Part shown: positions 10,801-25,800 of the stretch, piece after piece
Layout of the letters: the number at the start of each line of letters is the position of its first letter
Position numbering within the stretch: the stretch's first letter is position 1
Assembly: GCA_914767715.1 (NCBI GenBank)
Contig: OU612075.1
Span: 1,984,001-2,048,000, forward strand
Length of the DNA stretch: 64,000 nucleotides
Direction of reading: 5' to 3'
Source of the DNA: Membranipora membranacea
Lineage: Eukaryota > Bryozoa > Gymnolaemata > Cheilostomatida > Membraniporidae
Notes under the pieces: model-generated
Database searches by the model: none
Seen by the model: the letters and a program-made list of their open reading frames with translations, nothing else
Told to the model about the DNA's origin: nothing
Position numbers and translations under genes: made by a program

Positions 10801-13800
10801 TACTGAAGATTGACGAAGAAGCATTGCTATATAATTTAACACCTACCACGTGAGATTTTGTTAAACATTTTCACACTATTGATCAAATAAAGGTGCTGTG
10901 TTCTACAAACGCGGGCAATGTTGGAAATTTCCATACAAACAACCCATACACTAAGTATTCAAGACAAGCAAGAGATCAAGACGGTATCGTGTAAGAGTGT
11001 TACACGCACATGTGGGCACGATCCCAGGACGTTTTAACACCCTAAATGACTTGATGGTCAGTTCCGTACACATACCAAATCAAGGGCTTGGTTTGATCCA
11101 AAAATAAAATTCATAACTATGGTCAACTCTCTTGGCGTGAAAAAGGGGCGTAACGGCTAATGGCCAGTCTATCCTAAAATTCCTAGAAAGTTTACACAAG
11201 TGAAAGATTGATCAAAGCTCGTAAGATCCATAAAAAATATACTTTAAAACTGTGAATCATCAAAATGTTGATCTCCCAGGAGATAAATGGCAATTTGACT
11301 TAATAAAATTCCCCAAAACCACCAAAATTTAGAGAAGATCAACTCAGCACATTCCCTTTGATATCAGCTCTACCCCTTCCAGTCTCCTCAGCGACCCTGT
11401 TCACAATGTTTTCACGGTTTGAGCGATCATTCACATCAAATGTACTGTGCCAGGTTAGCACCGCACCTAACTCCTCACTCCTTCAAACGCATGTAATTTA
11501 CGTCAGCACTTCTTGTTATTTGCTATTTTAATCCCACATGTCAGTGTGATGTTTCATTACAACCAGAAATATCAAACGATAACAAAAAAGCAGCACCAGT
11601 TCATCATCATCCTAATCACTGAACACGGCCAATAAACGGCCAATAAACAACGCTGATATCAACCATTACAAGTTGATAAAAACAACAAATTTCCATATCG
11701 TCTCAAATTACACAGATTAGTTAGATACGGAGGTTATTGTTTGATTAGATGCCCGAATCACAAGGCTGTGTATATGAGTGACAGCCAGTGAGTCATTGAT
11801 GGAAAGTCCCCCTTATTTTATGGTCAGCTAGTAAAAAGCACCTGTCACAAGGAAGCTTAGTGGGTGCTTTTTGTGTTCCAGTGAAATCTGTATTTTCCAT
11901 GTTTACTGCTGCCTGCATATTTTTATAAAAAGGTTGGTTCTCTTGGTCTGTGGTTTTAAACTAGTTGCCTCAACCTGATGAGGGCTATTGTATCATATCT
12001 TTAGAAAAATGACCATGGAAGTCTGCCCCTCATTTAAATCTTGATCTATGAAGCCAATTTTGTGGGCTCTACACAGCCTTGAAATATGGAAATTGTCGCC
12101 TGTGTAATATTCAACATGGCCACACCTTTCACTAACATTCTCAGAAGCACATACACAGTCTCCCGGTTCTTTTCTCAGGCGATCTAAATCAATTTCAAAA
12201 TGCCATCAAAAGCGCAACTAACACCTAATGTATGCAAAAAATTGGTCAATTACGTAAAACTTCATCAGTAAACAGAATTTACAACTATCCTTTTCCAGAT
12301 CCTGTTTCCAAACTGAAGTGTTGAGTCGTCTTGATTTGATTGGAAGTCAGCCAACAGGGTTGGCTGGCCGAGCAATAAGTATTCAAATTTCTTGGTTTCC
12401 TCTATTTTCCTAAGTACCACTGGGGATCTGGTTTTCAATGAAAGCAGTCTATGAGCTCCGATTCAGGAGTATGAGTGCGATTTCTTGGTATGTACTTTGC
12501 TTGTAAGCATGTAACTGGATAGGTTTGCGTGGAATATTGTAGAGAATTGTGTGCTCATTGGAAGCTGTTTGCACCGAAAGTGAGGTGCAAAAACATGTTA
12601 CCATGTAAGGAAAGCCATCAATCTAGATCTAGTCCCTGACTAGCATATCACTTTCTATTGTCAGTGATTAGTTAACTTTTTTCGAGGAGCTCTTTTGAGA
12701 CAAAAAGTAGATGTACTCACAACTGATGGTTTGTTGTGTAGTTCTGTTTTTGGGACAGGCTGGAAGGATGATTTGTGTGAGTGAGGAGAATCGGTAACCT
12801 CTACATCCACATCCTCATCCTCTCCCCAGGCACCAGTGGAGGCGCCGATGCCGGCAGACCCGGCTGTCCGACTACCTGGCTCATTGAGAGGTAGCTTCGG
12901 CACTCCGGACATGCTGGAAGGTTTGGCACTGCCACTGGAAGGCTCTGGCAGGGTTGCGAAATGCGCATGATTGGACGATTCGTCTGAGGAAAGACTAGAT
13001 AATGGTTTAGGATCCTGCTCTTTTGGCTTGTTTTTGGGCGGACGTCCCCGCTTCTTTGGAGGATCTTCGCTTCCAGGCTGTAATATAGAGAGACACACAA
13101 TGAAAGTAAACTATGCCCACAATATAACATAACCAGCGCAATCCAGGCTGATCAATCTGATGTTACCATGTAAGCCGGCAACCAGCGGTAATGTTTTCAC
13201 TTCACATTAAAACATTGAAAATAGGTCTTCACAGCACTATCACAGTCGAGACTGTAGACTGGAAAAGCAAATCAAATTTCAAGTTCACTGCTTTACACCT
13301 AAGCTGAGTTAGCCCGTAATCCTTAGGCCTCACGCCTCACCTTGACTAAATTGGTGGCGTAATCAGTGAGAGCCTAGACCAAGTTTGGTCCATTTGCCTG
13401 CATTCCAGTTGCTCCCTTCCACTGGTCACGCCGCAGGCAAAGGGGTGGCGTGACCAGTGGAAGGGAGCAACTGAAATGCAGGCAACTGGATTATATTTGA
13501 TCTAGTGAGGGCCTTACCTTCTTGCGCTTGCTACGGTCAGTGGTGACTGTAGGTGTGGTGACTGGTGGGGCCTGTTTGCCAGGAATGACGCCCGGAGTAA
13601 AGTCAGGGTCATCGTTCTTCTTATTATTATCATTCTTCTTCGGTCGGCCTCGCCCTCTCTGTTGATATAAAAAAGAAACAGATAAATCAATGAACTCCCT
13701 CATTGGATAAATGTGGTCCTTCCTGCGTTGGAAACTTATCAGAATGAGATCAACAGGAATACTATTGTTTTGTACAAGACTGCTACGTGGGAACCCCAAA

Positions 13801-16800
13801 TAAGAACAAAGTTGTGTGGAAGGCATTTGGAATGTACCCATAATAACAGTTCCAATTGATTGGATTAGAAAGATTGGGGAATTCCAAAATAGAAGTGCAT
13901 TATGGGATATCCATAATTTTAAAATCTTGGTGATGAAATAGAAAAGAATTGTTCCACAGTACAATTCTAATTTTAACTGCTGACGAAAGCATTGATAAGT
14001 TGACTAAACGCTATTTTAGATGAAGTGCATGAGGATTTTTAGTTCCTGGTGTATGATAAGCTAGATGAGTGGTTGTTTTATTTATATAACACACATGCAC
14101 CCAAGTCTCCCGTTATCGAGCCCTACCCTTCAGTACATTTAATCTCTCATCACTCACAAACAACATTTCTTTTGACAGTTGACGGCTTTTTAAAAAGATA
14201 GGTCCTATTGTTATAAATCAGTTTAGAGAATGTAGTACTTCCTCAGTAACATATATGAGATGGAAATGACATTTTTTAATCTGGCTGGCAGTTTATATAT
14301 TGGAGCCATTGCTTGGTCCACCACTAATATTTGAAATTGGATAGGCATAAGTATTTTTCTTGTTTTGAACAAGGAAAAAATTAACGTTAATTGATTTTCC
14401 AAGCTAGCTAAGAGGTCCAAACATTCAAAACACCTGCTCGAGTATTTTGCTGCTGCCAATTAATTGTTGAGCACATCTGAGATTTTGATTTATTTGCTGC
14501 CAAAAATTCTGAGTCACAAGCAAGGTTATTTGGTCCAATCAAAACATGAAAAAGGTTATTTGGTCCAATTGAAATTGCACCGAAAATATAGCAGGTCTTG
14601 GCCAACTACCAAAAAATCGACGATCAAGATCAAAATTTGAAATCATTCATCCCAGTCCAATAATTTAGCCAAAATGATCAATCTACATTTACAATCAAAA
14701 CAGGTAGTATTGTTTACATTTCACGATTTACTTTGCCATACACTTACCTTTTGAGTTGAGCCTGTGCTCGTTGTTGAGGTTTTACTCTGAGACGGTGCTG
14801 CCGAAGCAGAGGGTGCTGCCGTAGAGGTCACAGCAGGTTTGGACATCAGCTTCTCCAAACTCCATGGATCTTTTTTCTCTTCCTCATTAAAGCGGTTGGC
14901 CGGAGCGGGAGAGGGCTGTAGGTTGTGGAAGAGTTTTGGGGGTGACTTTGTCGTTGTGTTGTCGGCATCGCTGTCGCTATCAGAGTCGCTGCCAGAGGAG
15001 GAAGAAGAGGAGGAGCTACTCCCACTACTGCTGTCACTAAAACAACAGAATATTAATAACACATTACACAAAGACTCACAATTCATTACCAACCAATCTA
15101 AACGAGCGAAAGGAACGTCCTCAAAAATTCATTGGGTTTTATAGTTAAACTTCCTTCATTTAGACCTATGCACTGATATATATATATGTTATTATATATT
15201 ATACATTATTATAAATTTATATTATTATAAATTCATGTCAATGGACCTTCGCGAGGCTAATTAGGCCTAAATGAACCTTTGGTCCATAACCCATTATATA
15301 CAAAGGGGAAAGACTTGGTTAGATGTGTCATTGGAAATTTAACCCCTGCCTGTCACAAGAGGTGATGGGAGGCAAACCACTCAATCTCCCAAAAAGTCTG
15401 TGTTGACAACTGGACTTCAACCTTTCTCCTGGCAACAGATCAAGTGCATGACATGTTGCTGCATGTGCTAAGGTGGTGGTGGAAAAACAAACGGCCATTA
15501 TTTCCTTGTCTATGCAATGTTTTGATATTGACTGTTCAACAACTTTTTGGGTGAGGATAATATTCTACAGTGCAGTAGTGAGAGGTGACTATTCATCTTA
15601 ATTGCTTTTTTGTTTAGGGAATGAAACACACAAAGGAATGTGAGATTGACATTACATTACTGGGCTGTAACTTAGATACCTGTGTGCACTGATCAAATTC
15701 AACAACTAGAACTAGGAAATGGTGCAACTGTGGAATGGGTTTAGCCATAAACATACTAGTATCTATATGTTTAAAGGTTCAACCATCCAATATTTCATCA
15801 ATTATTGCTAATGGGACAACCGTGGAGTTATGATTAGGTAGTATTTTGCACCACCCTCTTCTCACAGAATCCGCCTCCCATCCTCCCGCCTGAGATCACG
15901 CCTGAGATCAATCGTATTCATTGTAGTAAAAAATGACAAAATTAATCATAACAGCTCAAAAGAACAATAGACACAAAGGAGTATCAATCTTCATTAGCGA
16001 CCAGATTTTTTAATTTCACAACGCCCTGTTGTGTATCATGTAGTATCAGAAAATGTCGACCCCCAAAAAGTGCGATGAAGTTTGATTGAGTTACGTGTTG
16101 GCAAAACCACCCATTGCAGTCGCAAAATTTCACATAAGTACAACCCCATAACAATCAAGCTTAGTGGTGGCCCAGGAGAGAAAAACTGCTGCATTAGGAC
16201 CATACATGAAATCAATTTTCATACAGCGTCCCAAGTATACAATAGTGGCAGAGATTTCAGGGTCAGAGATACGGGCAACAATGGCCTGTCAAAACAATCC
16301 CAAGCCGCGCCGTACCAGCAGTTATGGCTTGACAAGCTCGGGTAGGGGGGCAGGTGGTTCCCCGTGAGCTTATATCATATCAAGGGCTTTTTTCGAAAAC
16401 ATAATGGCACTATTGTGGTGTGGTGTGGTGTGGTGTGGTGGTAACTACTGAGCCAAATGAGACCCAAAAACTGATCTTGGGGTGAATTTCTTCTGTTGAT
16501 TCCTGTTAAATAAGGCATTCTGCATTAATTTTATCCTCATCTAACTCCATAGACAAGGTGCGCACAAAAATATATTTCTTATCAGTATTTTATAATCATC
16601 ATTTCAAAGGACCATCAATTTGAAGCTGTTCAAATGTTAATCCATCCACCCAAATCACCAGACTAACAAAAAGATTACAGTGGCAAATTTTGACAAGGTG
16701 AAAGCAACACATAACGACCTTCCCTTCCCGCTCACTTAGGACTAATTAATATTCTACGCCGCCTCTGTTGTACATATCATTTCCATCAGAGACATCGTTT

Positions 16801-19800
16801 TTCACAGCCTGTCAATCGCAAGGAGTTGTGCAGTTCCACCCAACAGGCTTGTGCCATTACATGGGGACAATCGGTATCGATCCAAAATCTTTTTTTTTGA
16901 GCCAATCACTCAAAGAATGTTAAATTTCAAACTAACATGTTGTATCAAATTTAGGAGCGGCCAGTTGTATCACACATAGGGGGAAGGGAAGTCGTTCTGC
17001 ATGTCATGATTGACTGGCATGGTCAAAAAGACACCGCTAAAAGACACCGCTAAAAGACACCGCTAAAAGACACCGCTAAAAGACACCGCTAAAAGACACC
17101 GCTAAAAGACACCGCTAAAAGACACCGCTAAAAGACACCGCTAAAAGACACCGCTAAAAGACACCGCTAAAAGACACCGCTGAAAGCCACAAATCATCTG
17201 CCTTCTGATATAAAAACCGTATGAATAGGAAAATCACTTGTTTATGGTCATTGTGACCTATTGCTTTATGAATGGTCATTTTAATCCTATTTAATCCTAT
17301 TTAATCCTATCTGATTAAAAGATTGGCACACATACCAAGAGAGCTTAGTTGGCAAAACTCAAACCCTTTCCTTTTAATCCAATTGTCACCCCCTAAATCC
17401 CTCAGAATCCCCTTCCTGCCCCCCTGACAGGGCAAGGCACATATTCAAAAAGACTCTTACCAAGTCGCTATCACAGTAGCAGCCCTATAGGAGTTAAACG
17501 TTCACTAGGGGAAACTTAGCCGCTTTTCGCACAGGCTTGACAAGTGAAATTTATGGCTGACAACATAAACAAACAGTTTCGAAAATTGTTGCTAGCTAAT
17601 ATTAAGTCACCCCCAAACTAGCTAACATTAAGTTATCTTAAAACTAGCCAAACTTTCCTGCTCTAGGGAATGCTAGAAGAAAATAAGAGTCTGACTACAA
17701 ACCTGCTGGATCCGCTGTCCTCTCCGTCCGAGTCAGAGGCAGAAGGACTGAGCTTTAGATCATTCTCCACACCGCTGAAAATACATCCAAATAAAGATTG
17801 AGGCTGAGGTGGCTCAATACCGCGCATTGTTTGGATCATGTCGGCGCCTTGTGAAGTTATCAATCATAATCCAGAGCTGATTGGCAGCCAGATAGGCTTT
17901 AATTATCTTAATCCGATCAAACGCTGATAATAGGCGGTAAATCTCCAGTCAATTGTATACAGTTTTAGTAGTAGGTCAACTCTAAGTAAGACACTAAGTG
18001 AGGTCAGTCAGCTCAATAATACACTTGTTAACAGTTCGAAGTCTGATTGTCTACTGTGCCTATCCAGCTGATAACAACGCAGAGGCGTACTGCGTAATGG
18101 CAAAATCGGCCAATCAAAATCGAGATAGCTATAGGAAGTTGTGAGGGAATTCCCTCTATATTTAGAAGCAAGCGTGTCGTCATTTTCTTTCCAATAAATC
18201 ATCAGCCTTCAAAAGTGCTGAGCGGACTATATGCAGTGTTACAAAATATTGTGTAATCAATGTACTATTTGGAAAACCATTAACTGTGCGCAGACCAATC
18301 AATAATTCACGTGTGGAGTAGGGGGAAATACTAGATAACGGACAAGTTTTTTATTTGCAATTGGGAAGTGATTTCCGACCAATTTCCTGTGTTTTGTCTA
18401 AACTGGTTTAGCGCGACCACAGTTCTACACATTTTTAACCTCAGGACGTTGACAGGCAAGGCAGCGCATTTCATGTGAAGAAGAAATAAATGACTGAACA
18501 CCATGAAGACCTTGACCTTAATGGTCATTCTGAATATGCAAGGTGACCCTAACCAGTATATTAGTTTTCCTTTGCTTGTCTACATTTCCACCGCCTAACT
18601 AGCCTACTCACATAGTCTCGAATGCTCGAACTGACCATTGAAGCACATGTGTCATCCCCGAGGTGCCCCATGGGAAAACTTACACTAGGGACCTATCAAC
18701 ATCGCAATATTACAAGTCGAAAAAGATCTTGAAGCAAATGGCAACGCGTCAAATTTCGCCTGGTTGTCCTGGGAGCGGTAAAATTTTATTGGAAATGTAA
18801 CAATGTCTTCGGGTTGAATGCCAAGAACGTCACTGGTAAGAACAGTGTAACAAAATCCTCTAGACAGCAATGATATCTGAGCAATTAATTTTTGTAATCA
18901 TCAGCAGTAGCAAAACACTTGATAATTAGAATTAATACCTGATTGAAATATATCATAACTTGTTTAGTATATTACATTAGCAAAGGATGTCTGCGCATTA
19001 TTGAAATCAAGAAAGCGGTCGATAAAAGCTTGTCTGCTGCCTCTAGGGAGACGGCTGTCTGTGGTCACCGCTCAGTAATCGCTGCCAATGTCGTAATGTC
19101 ATTTTTTATCGTACGACTGGGATGGTCAGTATGTCAATTTGACATTCAGGAAAGCCTTCAGGCATTTCTCTTATCGTATCAGACCTCAGTATGCCCACCA
19201 GTCTTTAATTTGCACGGTCAGGGACTTTCCAAGACCACAGTTCAGCGAAATGAGACCGTCAATCTCACACATTGTTCCAAGAAAATTGTCTCGATTGACG
19301 CAGGAGCAGAGAACTCCTAAATTTACACCTTGACACCATTTTCGAAGCAATGGATGGTGAGAAGTAAGCTTACAGTGGTCTAGATTGCGCATCAGTTTCA
19401 AATTAAGCCCATTATTACGCTATATCTATCAAAGTTGCATTTACTTACAATAATTGGCTGATTAGCCTAATTACTGATGATGATTATTATGAAAAACATG
19501 AGCAGGGATCGATCCTTGCTCTGCCTCAACTCGAGTATTGACTGACTTGGGTGCTCATCTGAAAGTGTGGTCATGATTTGGTCAGAGTCAGTCCCGATTC
19601 ATATCATCAATTTCTATTATCTGTTTATATTGTGTATCCCTGTCAGCAACAGCATGCCTACATTTTTGCAGCAGCGGGCCGTTGTCCTGTTTGGGTGGCC
19701 GTTCTGCCGGCTTCCCAACTCAACTAGTGAGTGGCATTATCACACCAATATCGCCACAGGCATGCAGCTGATTAAAATTGCTTTTTTTCTATCCAGTGGC

Positions 19801-22800
19801 ATAGTACAAAAACAATATTCTCATTATTTCCTTTACTTGCTCACTAAGGGCACTTCAGATCTAGATTTTTTGTCTTCCCCAGCATAGCAATCTTGGAAAT
19901 CAATTAAAACTTTTCATACACTTTGCTTTGAAACCAGCGGTAGAAAATAATGATATCGCCATTTAAGAAGGGGATAATTTCCTGGAACAGGTGATAGCGT
20001 TGCCATTGGTGATATAAAATACCGACACCTAGCTGCACAACCACCGTCTTACATAAAAACTAATAAGTAGATCATTTTTCTTTCCACTGAAACTTTATCC
20101 TGTTGTTATTCAGTGAAAATGCCGGCAGACTCACCGAATGCCAAATAGCTTTATCAGATTTTATATCAAGAATTATTACTTGCCAAATGATACACAATCA
20201 AGCACTGCTAGTTCCTATCACCAATCACCTATCACCTATCACCTATCACCAAATATTTATAATCTTTGCTATCACTGTGAATATTTTTTAGGCAGTGTTA
20301 GGCCCACACAATATGATCATTTTTTACAATTTTGAGGTTATTTTGATAACTGAAACAGCCGTGACAGTTTGGTACATCCACTGACAGCCTCTGTAACAGA
20401 TAAGACACGCCTTGCCTGCGTAGAGAACCTGTCATGCCATGTCATAACGGAGGCTGTCACATTTATGACATTGGGTTTTACCATCAGGTTTCAATTTCAA
20501 CCACCATAAAAAACCAGAACCGCAAATCGCTGGTTAAAAAACTAGCAGTAGCAGGAACAAGAGTATCTAAAGCTTGTGTATTTCCTACCCGAGCTTATAA
20601 TGATCATGTAGGCGGTTATCATGATTTGAAATGGGGAGTTAGAAATGTAATGATCATCTTGTATAGCTAATGGAGGAAGTCAGCTATCGAGTCGGATGAA
20701 AATTCTTCAAGGAAAAAGACACCTCCACACACTCCGTTAGCTTGATTTGATGCATTGATATGTTTTTTAAATAAGTGAGGTCACCTACATCCATAGTAAT
20801 TTGGAGATAATTTGACAGCGCAAGAGGAAACCAAGCGAAAAATTGATATCATATCATATATGATGAAACTCGTTTTGGCATATCATTATGCAGTCTTCCC
20901 TACTACACCATGTCAACAAGTAAATATCACCACTATACAAGGCTCCAAAAACAACCCATAAAACCGGGTCATTTGGCAGTGCCAAAAAATTTATGATAAT
21001 TTTGTATCCTGTGTTGATTGGTGAGCCGGTACAAGGCAGAAACAGTTTTGTCCTATGAACAAAAACAAGTTGCCATATTTTCCAGAACCATCGCAGGTGG
21101 TCCAGCTTCAGGCCACTTTGTGCAGATTCCCCGGTAGACAGACCTGCCAATACTCAGCTTTATCACTTCACAGAGTAAGGATATATCTATAAGGATATAT
21201 AGGATATATATCCTTACTCTGTGATCACTTACTGTCTCCCTGTCGTGCAGCACCCAGGCGCGGCATAGGTTTGATGACTCACACGCATGCTCTAATGAAT
21301 GACCCCCAAAGTTTTCACCCTTGCAGTAGCTGTGAAGGTGATTTTTCATACCTATTATAGGTGAGAAAAGTATCAACGCCTGGTTGATAGCCTAAACAGC
21401 ATCGCTGGAAAAAAACTTACTTTTGTTGCACCACCGGTATCTTGGATATTTTGATGGGAGAGAGTTTGTTGTTGTTGGTTGAGGTACTCCCCCTGTCTTT
21501 GGACTCGGCGTGACTGTTACTGCTGCTGTTGTTGTGTTTCGAGGAGTTTGACTTAGATTGTAGTTTAGTAGTAGTGTACTACAAATAAACATAAATAAGT
21601 GTTAGAACAATTATGGCAAGCCACCCAGTTGATATGCCCTTTGGCAAAGTCGACCAGCCAACCTGTTTGCACGTGTCCTTTTGGGCATGTATTTAAACTA
21701 GCCTACAAACAGCTCCCGTGTGAAACGGGTCTACTTGGAATGAAATTAACTGATTGTTTCTAATGACGCCATCACCTACCCAACCAAACTACATCCAGTA
21801 ATCTTGCTATTTCCTGACTTTTTCAACACAACATTGTAGGCAAAGTCACATTTCGGTCACAATATCATGGGATCGACTTATCGAACACTTTCATGTGTTA
21901 GTCGGGAAAATATTACTTAGAGTTTAGTTTAGCTTGTTTGGGGAAGACTTAATATTAGCTAACACCAATTTTTAGCTAGCTTTGGTGGCTGTAACTTAAT
22001 GAGATTGAGTAAATGTTAGCTAGGCATTAACTTCGCCACTCCAAGCCAGTGTGAAAAGGTAACATGTTCCTCCTGCAAAAACTGATAGTCTCAATCAGTG
22101 CATTATAACATTTATTTCCGTTTAATCCACAATTAAACCCCACTTCGATTCTGGGGATGGTTAGCAAAACTAATAATCCTATAATTTGTCAGCTTCTAGG
22201 CTAAAGTTCTGTCATTGCACCACCTTATTTAATCCCTCCTACGCTAAAACCTCTCAGTCACTGACACTTCCTAACCCACACTCTTCTTTCCAGGGCCTGT
22301 TTGGCAAAGGATTCAGTAGTATAATTCATCATATCATATGGAAGGGACAAGTGGATTTGAAAGCAAACCCCCATAAAATATGGAAATACATGCACATTAA
22401 ATAATTAATGTACTTTTTATTTGGTCATGTTGATTGATCTAGTAATAACTCATCAACAATTTTTCAAACTCCCTAAACCTCATACAACCATCTAAAGATA
22501 ATTCTTGTTAGCCCAGAAGAATCGTCACTTATCCAAGTAATACGAAACCTTTGCACGCATTACTGCAACAAAGGCGAGGGTTGAATACGCCCACTATCGC
22601 CCTTGAGCCAATGTACGACATTGTGTGACATCAATTACAAACAATAAAGCCTATAATCTACATATGTGTAAATGTGTGCAGTAAGTGTACCATTACTGAA
22701 TTTGCATAAAGGTAACATTGCTGATTATTGTGAAACACAATCTCATAGAGGAGGAAGGACAGCTGTGTCTTCATTTTTGGCTGGAAATCCCAGTGAGATT

Positions 22801-25800
22801 AGGTCAAAAATAGCCATCAATTTTTAGATTTGCTCCCAGCAGGATTTCAAGGCAAAATTGCATTGTGGGAATGTTGTTGACACTCTATGCCAGACTGTCA
22901 CAATAGACAGGTTCTCCAGGATGTAGCGACAGGGCATTGTGTTTTCATAATTTATACTCACATTATTGGACAGGCTGGGTGGAGGCTCGATAGGATACTC
23001 GTATTTCATATCTGACTTAACTGGTGTCTGTATTTGTCCCAATTTCTCAAAACCTGGATTCACCATTTTTTCCAATAACCTTGATACGTCCGAATCATCC
23101 TAAAAAACAAAAGAAAATTGTCTCAAGAGTTCGATAGTGTTTATTCATTCATGATGCGTTTTGGATTCTGCTGGTGCTTTGCCAGTGCTCTGTGGTCAGG
23201 AGTGAAAAGTTGTAGCATGAGGGTCGTCTTCTCAGTCCACGCTAATACTGAAGCTATCAGCTCACTCTCCATAGTGCTGGTAGTACATTACAGGTCAAGA
23301 AATAGATACGCGGTAACCTTATTACACAGTGGGATAACCCCTCTAAGGAATTACGTAAACCTGACATTCCAAATGAGTTTCCAAGGACAAATAAAGAAAG
23401 GAAGCGAAATCTTTCTCCGATTTACATAAATACAATCAGGTAATCGTGTAGTGCTAGTTTTACTGATTTCATAAGCAACCTTCCTCATCGGCATGTCATG
23501 TCTTAACGCTTTTTGACACCGTGACGCAGGTTGTAGCCTTGCAGGTGGGATAATTACCCTGGTAAAACATGTCACGGTCAAAACTAGTGGTCAAAGCTAG
23601 CACAACATCAAAGAAACAGCCTTCTTCAATCAGTCGCTCGCTGCGAGTCCCACTCACAAGGTCATACGCAACAATATAAGCAGAAAAATTTGCTAAGATC
23701 ATAAGTTGCCCACAACACAAGCTTGTAATCAACAAGACGTAGATCGGATATAGAAAAGTAGCCCTATAATTATACGACTATATATCCACACGTCAACTAC
23801 TTGACTTGTAGTATTTGGTGTGTAATCTTTGAACAAATCTAAAAGCATAGGTCTGAAAGTGACCGAGCAATGACAAAGGACCCTATCACAACACTACCCA
23901 ATAACAAACAAAAGCCAGCATGTCACACTAACTTACAACCCCTTCACATTTCCTTCTCCAGTGAAATAATCTCAGTAATGTTCACTAAATAGCCCTGCCG
24001 ATAAGGGCATTACTGCTTTATATTTCCTTGTAGCTGATATAAGAACTATATAGTGTAATATCCATCAGCGTCTCATAAGAAACAAGATGATGTTATTGAA
24101 ATCTGAGCTTGAAGTATGCCATGCCTCTGCATGTCATCGTTATTGTAATGTGATCAATCCTACATCCACAAGCCACTTGATAAGTTGGTTAGCATGAATT
24201 AAATTCATGATAAACATTGAAACAACCTAGGGTCAGCAACCTACAATACACTGAGGTATAAAACACATAACATATACAGATCTCTTTGTTAGACTGTTGA
24301 CAGGCTAAGCAAGGTGCTCTAGCTGTTATGTTGACAGGCCAAGCAAGGTGCTCTAGCTGTTACTACATACATACATGACCCTCAGGCTACAACAACATGA
24401 CCGATTGGAGACATTAGACTAGACACCCAGTAGACAAACAACTAATACGACCTTCAAAGAAAACAACAATACCAGCAACGATTACTGCAAACTTTGCAAG
24501 CACTTGTCTAAAAAGTGAGAGCGGCTATTTGAAGGATAAGGCGCTCAAATAACAATTGATAATCACTGGGTTTGCGATGATTGCCAGCGCATTAAATATG
24601 ATTTGATCAATTAGCCATTTCTAATATCGATACAAGCACACAAACTATGCAATCAATCTGCGGCAGCGGCAGCGAGGCCTAGGTAGCATCTTGTAATTAC
24701 TTTCAATCAGCAGGCAGTTGAGCCAAGGAATGAAAGTGACCTTCTGACACCACAATACTTCCAGGAATCAAAACATGATTAGAACCCAAACTCCCCAAAC
24801 AGACTCCATAAGCTAACCCTTTACTATACCGCAAGCCTGCCCACCACAAGTACAAGTGCATGTACTCCCCAGAGCCCTTTAAACTAAGAAAAGAACCTCC
24901 TCGCATTACTGTTGAGCACTCGTTTAAGTCCCGAGACCGCGAACTTAGAGGTGTCGGGCAGGGAAAGCAATTAAAGGGCTTCCCAACAATTTGTAGAGTG
25001 TATTACGGGTGTATTGGTGGTGCAAGATGTTTAATAATCTATCTTGTGGTCAATGCACTCAGAAAACCAAATATTTTGATGTCGCTAACCACTCTCAATT
25101 AAGATTTATAGTGGATGGATATTCTGACTATTTCGGCCAATAAGAAAGCAAGCGCCTGCAATGAGCAGTCTGGACTGTCTAGACAAGACAACTCGTAGTA
25201 GAGTGACAAAGTTAAGCTGCTCAATCTGGTTGCAGGTTACTGCTCCTCCCACCAATAAGCCAGGTGCACTGGGATTTTTCAGTACCATAAGACAACGAAC
25301 TCGCTTAGAGAAGCTCCACCCAAGGTTAGGCATACCACGCATAATCAGCCTTTCTAACAGTCAATCTCAGAACAACTATGTTGACTCACATCCATAATAT
25401 AAACACATTGTACTACAACTCTGTACCCTTTCATCTTTCAGATGCGCACTACTAAACACCCTTCACAACATTCCGAGTAACAACAACAACGTGCGCTTGA
25501 GGCTTGAGAGACTGGGTGCAAAGACAGCCACGTTTATGATTCAACACAGCGCTGCACTATTAGACAATCCACCAAACTGTTGGTCGGTTTGTTCAACAGG
25601 AAAGTGCAACTATAACCCTCATAACACATAACAATTGTCTATGCCCCTCATAACAACTGTCTGAACACTCAGACTGCACCAATGAAACCACCTACATGTT
25701 TAAGTACAAGAGCAGACACCTACATGAGCCAGTCACTCTAACATATCAATACTAGATTCCTATCTCTCTAATCTCCTGGCGAGTACACAACGAATCACCC

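Larger units (their letters stand above)
15037..21420 (-). other. AFF introns 8 and 9
   Basis: Two long introns around the 72 bp exon 9 (17774-17703). They contain the 13 bp minisatellite (17030-17185), the GTGTG microsatellite, a (TTAATCCTAT)3 run at about 17280-17311, and the 57 bp micro-element at 21168-21224. No further exon seen. Confidence 0.5.

Noticed and set aside
14839-15144. Plus-strand ORF with a poly-Glu/Leu run
   Set aside because: Exact antisense shadow of the poly-Ser/Asp tract in AFF exon 10.
17030-17185. CRISPR-like array
   Set aside because: The 13 bp units are contiguous with no spacers, and the context is an animal intron.
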